From contig NC_077228.1 of assembly GCF_027887165.1 (NCBI RefSeq), positions 385,566,456 to 385,630,455 on the forward strand: DNA of 64,000 nt, given 5' to 3'. The translations under genes and the position numbers were made by a program. The stretch comes from Monodelphis domestica (taxonomy: Eukaryota; Chordata; Mammalia; Didelphimorphia; Didelphidae). Under the pieces are notes generated by a model. The model had not been told where the DNA came from. It saw nothing but the letters and a program-made list of their open reading frames with translations, and ran no database searches. Within the stretch, counting starts at the first letter, position 1. The number at the start of each line of letters is the position of its first letter. Positions 57,511 to 64,000 of the stretch are shown here, piece by piece.

Positions 57511-58059
57511 CATATCTAAAGGAATAAATCAAGTCAGAGCAAAAGAACAGTAAATGATCAGAGGATAATTACTTAGATAACCAATTGGGAAGATAGGGAA
57601 GGTACAGCAAGTAGGGAACAGAAAAAGCTTGGACAGTTAACACAGGACTATCCTTTTATCTGGAATAGAGAAGTAGGGTAGGTTTCCTGTGCTCTGGATC
57701 TGTGTCTTATTGGCCTACTCTTCAGCTCTCAAATGCCTTTTTGCCTTGGCATAAGCAAATTAGAAAATTGCATCTGCAAATGGAATCCTTCGATTTCCCT
57801 ATGCAGAAGTGTAATCTAGAGTGGGAGGAGGGTGGATCCTCTAACAATCTAGCTCATAGAGTGGTTGGGTATAAGGATTCTTCATATCTAGGTTATCTCC
57901 TGTCTAGAGTGCACAATGTCAAGTTCAAATGTCGCAATTTCTAAGACATCTGAGTAAAATTTGCCCTAGTTCCTTCTGGCATTCTCTGTCCCTGTGACAG
58001 TCAGTGCTTGGTACCTAGAAAGTCTGAGGGTAAAGCTATATATTAAAGTAGAAATAGCA

Positions 58060-58205
58060 AAGAGCCATGGAAGCTTCTTGAGCAAGAGAATTACAGGGTC
58101 AAGGAAACCAATTAGCAGCTTCCTTCAATACTTCTGGCAAACAAGAGGTTATGTGTACTTAAATTAGAGTGATGATAGTAGGAACAAATAAAGAGGAATA
58201 TTGGG
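58060..58205 (+). repeat. Old dispersed repeat, short piece
   Basis: AAAGAGCCATGGAAGCTTCT and AATTACAGGGTCAAGGAAAC resemble the corresponding part of the 12-13 kb copy. Confidence 0.35.
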
Positions 58206-58235
58206 GACAGATGTGGCTTTACCATAGAACTCAAC

Positions 58236-58312
58236 CGGTCATTGTGGTTCAGTCACTTAGTGGGTCTGGCTCTTTATGACCCCATAGGCCATAGCTTGAT
58301 AGGCCCTTCTGT
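58236..58312. repeat. RTE/BovB-like or SINE end fragment
   Basis: GTGGTTCAGTCACTTAGTGG, then CTTTATGACCCCATAGGCC. It ends at the LTR boundary. Confidence 0.35.
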
Positions 58313-58766
58313 CCTGTGAGATTTAAAATAGTGAAGCCCATAAACTGTAACAGTTAAAAGAGTGATGTTGTAAACTGTAGTGAGTTAAAATGGTGGAAGA
58401 TATAAATTGTGCTAGATATAAGAGAGGGTGAGTAAATTTGACCGCAGAAAATATGTTTCACTGCAGTGTCTTGGTTTTTAAATCAAATATAAGGTGGTCA
58501 CCAGGGAAATATTCCCAATTATTCAAATACCCAAGTCAACTGGGTTTTATAGAGATTTTAATTAATACAAATGTGGAATTAAAGAAAAGAGAGAAAAAGG
58601 AAATAAGTATGAAGGGCCTTAAGCCAACATGGCCTAGACCTGAGTCTTAAGAGAGAGAGATCAGTCAGTCAGTCTTTTAACACTCACCACAAGGTCTGCC
58701 TAAGCAAGGATTCTAGTGACATGAGGCCAGCATCATCTCAGCTACTTTCACCAGCTCCCTCCTCCA

Positions 58767-58857
58767 TCTGAATGTTTCAGAATCAGTCCGTCCTCAATCT
58801 GAATGTTTCAGAATGAGTCCTCCTCAATCTCAATGTTTCAGAATGACCTCTAGCTCT
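58767..58857. repeat. Tandem repeat of about 30 bp, 3 copies, in the LTR
   Basis: Units starting TCTGAATGTTTCAGAAT at 58767, 58798 and (TCTCAATG variant) 58828. Confidence 0.85.
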
Positions 58858-59190
58858 TCTCTGAGCTCTTATTTTTAAGGGCAAAATCTCCTATGTCACC
58901 TCCCCTAAGTTCTTCCATCTACCAATCACTGTAGATGTTTTCCAAAAGACAGCCAATTTTGAATTCACAGCTGAGTAGATTAATCTCTTTAGTAAGTCAG
59001 AAAAAAAATGCTGCTAATTTCATTAAGAGAAAACCTCTGAGTAAGTTTTCACCTTTTAGGTCTAAGTAGTTTACAAGTTGCCCCATCTTTATAGGCACTT
59101 AGCATCCCATTATATCAATTCCAAAAACAGGCATGGCTCAAAGAACTCCTTTCCTTGATAAGTATGGTTTTCAAGTATTTTCATTGTTTA

Positions 59191-59321
59191 GCAAGGAGTT
59201 TTCTGCCCTAAAGCAGTCTTAAGTACAGGTCGAATTGAGGTCCTCCCATAGCAAGGAGTTTTCTCCCCTAAAGCAGTCTTAAGTAGGGGTGGAGTAGGGA
59301 TACTCCCATAGCAAAGAGTTT
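59191..59321. repeat. 60-bp tandem duplication in LTR U3
   Basis: GCAAGGAGTT begins units at 59191 and 59251, and GCAAAGAGTT starts a partial third at 59311. The related LTR at 34.0-34.2 kb has one unit. Confidence 0.85.
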
Positions 59322-59443
59322 TCACATTCAAGTAGAGTTCTCACTATCTGGTAGGGAATTATTTCAAGTAGGGAATTGGAAGATTCCTCAATGTGGAGTA
59401 AAAATTTTAACATTCTTAAGTCTGTGAAATTTTAAGGTTTACA

Positions 59444-60720
59444 ATCCCCCCTGATGATCATTGGGAGACTAGTCTCCAAATGCACTTCTAACTATAGATA
59501 TACATGATATTCAATTTTCTAAGAGAAATTAGAATAGTGAGAGAGGAAATAGAAAATAAAATAAAACAAAACCAATGTTTTGCTAGGCGCATTGACAGAA
59601 AGCCAAATTAGGGGCAGTCCCTTTTGGCATAAATGTGAACATTTACAATAAATGTTCAATCAAACTTCAGTTCAATCAATCATATCCAAAGTTCATTCTT
59701 GATCTTCTTGATGAAGTGTAGGTTTTCCAGCATCTTTCTGCAACAGTTCATTCTCTGGATATAAAAGTTTCAAGCTTCTTTCTTGAAGATCTTTTCTCGA
59801 ACAAAATCAAATCTTGAATTTTTATAAAAGTACAATCTTAAACAAAAAATCAAAATTCTTGGATTTTTATAAAAATACAATCTCAAACAAAAATTCAAAA
59901 TTCAAAATTCTTAGATTTTAAATTAAAATACAATCCCCCCTGAAGTAGGTGTTAAAAAACATCAAGTTTAGCTCAGAATATAATGTTGAGTTATAGGGGT
60001 GTATGAGTCAATTATCAAAAGAAAAGAAAAACAATCAAAAACATAAGAAACATTCAAAATAAGCCTTGTATAGGTCCAGTTTAAAGTAATTTCTATCCCA
60101 CAAGTCTGTAGGACAGAATGCAGTAATATGTCATTTAGCCATTTGCAGCCAAGACTACAGGAAGTTGCCACAATATAAGAAGAAAAGAATTAGAATTCTA
60201 TTTTGATAGGGAAGCATCATTCCCTCGTCTGATTTTTTTTTGTCATTCTCAGGAATATAGGGAGCCAGCATGATAGTCAAGCTTTGTACTTGTTTGAGTA
60301 CTTCATAAAGAGTGTAGATACAAGGAAGTCCTACGACTTAACATGTGTCAAGCATCGCAACCTTGAGTCTCACATTAGTATTTCCTGTGTGCTCTTTTTG
60401 GCACTATTCAGGTTAAGTCTGTGCTCCTTGTTTTTTTCCCATTTTCTGGAATCAGATTCAAACATTAATCACAGTCCTATAATATTTTATCAAAAATGGC
60501 AGGTTCCCATAGTTTAAAGCTTTTAGGTATATATTGATATTATAGCAAGAATATATGTATTAAACTTCTATTACTGCAGGAAAAATATTAATATTAATTA
60601 TGTGTACCCTCAGTACAAAAATGAGAAAAAATCAAATATTCTAATCAAAATAAAAGAAAAGCAATAATAAAAATAAGGAAAAAATCAGTAATTCAATGTG
60701 TTCTCGAAAAAACAGCATCC
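59444..60720 (-). mobile_element. Right ERV region between pol and 3' LTR
   Basis: A polypurine tract (AGGGGGGAT on the minus strand) abuts the LTR at 59444-59452, and a second C-run (59935-59941) lies inside. A tandem array of AT-rich units occupies 59795-59935. I recognise no env domain in the minus-strand frames, so env was lost or has decayed beyond recognition. Confidence 0.55.
59795..59935. repeat. AT-rich tandem units of about 45-53 bp
   Basis: The landmark TACAATC recurs at 59831, 59876 and 59929, each preceded by a GATTTTTATAAA-like or related section. Confidence 0.7.
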
Positions 60721-60724
60721 ATTT

Positions 60725-63700
60725 GTCTATGGATTTATATCTCCAATTCATATGATAGGTTTCAGTCAATCAGTCTCAGCAGAAGATGCTTTCTTCACAT
60801 GTGAGCAGTGAATCCAAGAGTCCTTTTCTCCAATCTTTATGGATGTTGGAGTAGTTAATAGTATTTGGAATGGTCCTTCTCACGAAGGCTGAGTTGCTCT
60901 AGTACACTTGAAATTCTTAATATAAACTTTATCTCCTGGATTCAGGTCATGCAGAGAAAAGTCTAGTGGTCCAGCTTGTACTGCAGCTCTGGATTCATGA
61001 AATTCACGTAGTTTGTGCTGTAACTCCTGTATATAGGAAGCAATAGTAATATCTCCCCCTAATAGTGAGGTATAAGCCGGGGAGAAAGGCTTAGCCTGTA
61101 TAGGTGGATGTCCAAAAAGCATCTCAAATGGTGAAATATGTAAGTCTCCTCTAGGCCTGCTTCTAAGATAAAATAGGGCCAGAGGGAGAATTTCAGGCCA
61201 TTTTAAATGGGTCTCAGTGCATAATTTGCCAATCATAGTTTTAAGTTCTTTGTTCATCCTCTCTACTTGGCCTGAGCTCTGGGGATGATATGGAACATGA
61301 AATTTGGGAGTTATTCCCAAGCAAGAATATATCTGATTTAGAACAGAATCAGTAAAATGACTCCCCCTATTGGAATAAATACGTGCTGGCAGGCCAAAAC
61401 GAGGAATATTTTCCTTTAAAAGTATCTTTGCAACAAAATCTGCTGTGGTTTGGGTCGCAGGAAATGCTTTCGGCCATCTGGTTAGTTGATCTACAATTAC
61501 TAGACAAAATTTATAATGTTTGGCATCGTTATGAAATCTATCTGTAGATGTTCAAAAGGTGTGTAAGCCAGAGGACGTCCACCATTTCCACGAAATGCAT
61601 GTTGGTTATATGCCTGGCAGGTAGAGCAGGCTGAACACACTTTAGAGGCTATGGTAGTTATACCAGGGGCTATCCATACTCTCTTAACAGGATCCACGAT
61701 GCCCTGGGTTCCAAAATGACTATTTTTATGAATTGATTGGCAAATTTGGTTATAGAAACTTCTAGGGAGCAGGGGTTTTCCTTCAGATGACACCCACACT
61801 CCATTAATCTGTTTTGCTTTGAATTTTGTTTCCATTTTTCCACTTCCTTTTCATTATAGGAAAGTGGTAGCTTTAAATCATTAGTGGTTGTTAATGTTAA
61901 AATTAATTCAGGCCCTTCTATGGCTGCTAGCTTTGCAACGGCATCTGCTCGATCATTTCCTCTAGAGACAGGGTCAGTGTCACCTGTATGGGAAGAACAA
62001 TGAACTACAGCTAGGGCTTCAGGAAGCTGGAGAGCAGAAAGAACTTCATTAATAATTTCTGCATTAGCTATAGATTTTCCAGCTGAGATTAAGAATCCTC
62101 TCTGGAGCCATAACATTTTGACTAAGTGACAAATGCCAAAAGCATATCTAGAATCCGTATAAATTGTTGCCTTTTTATCCTTGGCAATTATACAAGCTTG
62201 CTTCAGAGCTATGAGTTCTGCTCCTTGAGAGCTAATGTTAGAAGGTAGTGAAGCTGACCATTCAGTGGCAAATTCTGAGACTACGGCAGCTCCAGTGTAA
62301 CGTATGCCATCCCTCATAAAAGAGGAACCATAGGTAAATAAAATCAGATCTGCATTGTCTAAGGGAGTGTCCAAGAGATTATCTTGAGGCTTTTCTGCCA
62401 TGGACACTAATGTTTCACAATTGTGTAATGGTTCTCCTGAAGTTGGTAAATCTGGAAGCAAGGAGGCAGGGTCAAGAGTAGTACAACGTTTAAAGTAATG
62501 TTTTCACTATTTAACAAGGTTATTTCATATCTTGTAATTCTCTGATCTGAGAATGCCTGTGTTCTATGTTTTATCAATAATGCTTCTACCTCATGTGGGC
62601 ACATTATTGTTAATGGACATCCCAATACTAAATCAACAGTTTTTGTTACTAGTAAGGCTGTAGCAGCTACTCCTCTAAGACATGGTGGTGCTCCTGCTGC
62701 TACTGGGTCTAGTTGGGCAGAATAATAAGCAATTGGGCGCTGAGAAGGTCCCAAAGTCTGAGTTAACACACCAGAGGCTACTCCTCTTCGCTCATGCACA
62801 TATAAAGTAAATGGCTTGTTGTAATCTGGGATGCCTAGAGCAGGGGCAGACATGATAGCCTTTTTTAGATCTGATAGAGCTGACAAGTGTTCAGGCTCTA
62901 ATTTGAGGGGTTCAGGACCCAAATCCTTTGTTAATGCTATAAAGGGTTTAGTAATTTCCCCATAGCAAGGAATCCATTGTCTGTAAAACCCTGTTGCTCC
63001 TAAAATTGCTCTCAACTGTTTCTTAGTAGTAGGAGCACTTAAATTTTGAATATTCTCAATTCGTTTTGGAGAACTATAACAAGCACCCGCAGACAGGATG
63101 AATCCCAAATATTCTACTTTAGGGAGACACCACTGAACTTTATCCTTCGAGATTTTATGTCCTCTTTTGCACAATTCCAAAAGAAGGTGTTTGCTATCTT
63201 CTTGACATGTTTTTGCGTCTGTTGAAGCCAAGAGTAGATCATCTACATATTTGATTAATTTGCTATTTTTAAATGTTTTTTTTTAATTTTTAATTTTTAA
63301 ATGTCTGTGTCTTGGCTCAAAATTTGCTCAAATAAACTTGGACTTTCCACATAACCCTGTGGCAGCCAACTCCATGAATAATGTGAGCCCTTCCAGGTGA
63401 AAGCAAAAATATGCCTGGAGTTCTCATGTATAGGTATGGAAAAGAAAGCTGAACACAAGTCTACTACTGTAAAGTATGTAGCTGTGCTAGGAATAGAGGA
63501 AATAATAGTATTTATGTTAGAAACTACAGAGTGTCTCTTTATAACGTGATTATTCACTGCCCTCAGATCCTGTACGAATCTATAGAGGTGCTTGCCATCG
63601 GGCCCTCTTTTTGGTTTTTTCACTGGCAGTATGGGTGTGTTGTATTCAGATTTGCAAGGGATTATTATTCCCTGTTCTATTAATGAGTTAATAACTGGTG

Positions 63701-64000
63701 TAATACCCTCAATTGCCTCCTTTAAAAGGGGATACTGAGGGATGGAAGGAAGTGGGCTAGATTTAGTTTTTATCTGCACAGGAACAGCAGATTTAAGTAA
63801 GCCTACATTGGAAGAAGATGTGGCCCAAAGAGACTTCGGTATATCCTTAGGTATTTCAAAAGTGGAAGGCTGTTTTGCCTCCTGATTTTCTGAGAGAAGT
63901 ACAGGGAGTAAATTTAAAGATTCCTCTGGTACTTCCAATGATAAAGAACCATCTGGTGAACAAGTTATTGTGGCTTGTGGCTCTGAGTTTGCATAGAAGG
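60725..64000 (-). pseudogene. ERV pol: RT, RNase H, integrase (broken, runs off window)
   Basis: The frame enters from the window edge; an open frame covers 64000-63297 with the RT N-terminal half, including the VVDL motif A and an LPQG motif. The YVDD motif C follows at about 63236-63252, after an AT-rich interruption at about 63262-63303 with stops. 63231-62407 holds the RT thumb and connection, then a frameshift near 62470. 62461-61670 holds RNase H, in which the first catalytic Asp codon is now Tyr (62330-62332). A frameshift near 61800 leads to the integrase zinc finger (IHKNSH and CSACSTC). Another near 61530 leads into the integrase core, whose second catalytic Asp is Asn (61369-61371). 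QVER and the C-terminal domain end near 60880. Residue patterns suggest class I (gamma-like). Multiple lesions make it non-functional. Confidence 0.9.

Larger units (their letters stand above)
58315..59443 (-). mobile_element. 3' LTR (family A) of the right ERV, minus strand
   Basis: On the minus strand the LTR starts TGTAAACC at 59443, right after a polypurine tract, and ends near 58315 (plus strand TGTGAG). It matches the 33.1-34.2 kb LTR along most of its length. It carries two private tandem duplications: a 60-bp unit (59191-59310) and about 30-bp units (58767-58857). Confidence 0.8.

Noticed and set aside
61670..63231. Two long right-ERV ORFs (263 and 274 codons) as domesticated genes
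   Set aside because: Each begins and ends inside a pol domain at frameshifts, and RNase H has lost a catalytic residue. Chance survival of frame in a younger ERV is enough.

Overview
The window is vertebrate nuclear DNA, AT-rich, CpG-poor and dense in repeats, and almost certainly from a marsupial. The evidence is the repeat content: MAR1-, SINE1- and MON1/THER1-type SINEs, L1 3' ends of the marsupial type, L2 and MIR relics, and several families of endogenous retrovirus (ERV) LTRs. I cannot fix the species by eye; an opossum-like genome would fit. All repeat family names come from remembered consensus features, not from a search.

One protein-coding gene is supported. It is a plus-strand, three-exon gene for a secreted leucine-rich-repeat protein (coding exons 19185-19373, 24539-25440 and 28561-29008). 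The exons join without any frame break to 512 codons plus a stop: signal peptide, N-terminal cysteine cluster, about 17 LRRs, LRR C-terminal cysteine cap and a short acidic, tyrosine-rich tail. This architecture and length match nephrocan (NEPN), a small leucine-rich repeat protein. Intron 1 is GT-AG. Intron 2 must be GC-AG, because only that junction keeps the reading frame. A TATA-like box lies about 75 bp before the ATG, and a poly(A) signal lies about 700 bp after the stop.

The rest is gene-free and built from nested transposon layers. Left end (1-5.2 kb): a broken plus-strand ERV pol (RT connection, RNase H, integrase), a solo LTR inserted into its 3' part, and a second LTR directly after a polypurine tract. 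5.2-19 kb: microsatellites, SINEs, a 7SL RNA retropseudogene, an LTR-like segment with a long inverted repeat, and an L2 element split by an L1 copy that is itself 5'-inverted. 19-29.7 kb: the NEPN gene, with purine tracts, SINEs and L1 relics in its introns. 30-58 kb: intergenic sequence with more LTRs, SINEs and L1 tails and a compound pentanucleotide array. Right end (58.3-64 kb): a second ERV on the minus strand, with its 3' LTR, polypurine tract and a pol interrupted by frameshifts, running off the window.

I found no multigene system, CRISPR array, functional RNA gene or intact viral gene. The observations most worth following are the GC-AG intron in NEPN, the 37-bp inverted repeat at 11.7 kb, the 7SL copy, and the LTR insertions dated by nesting.
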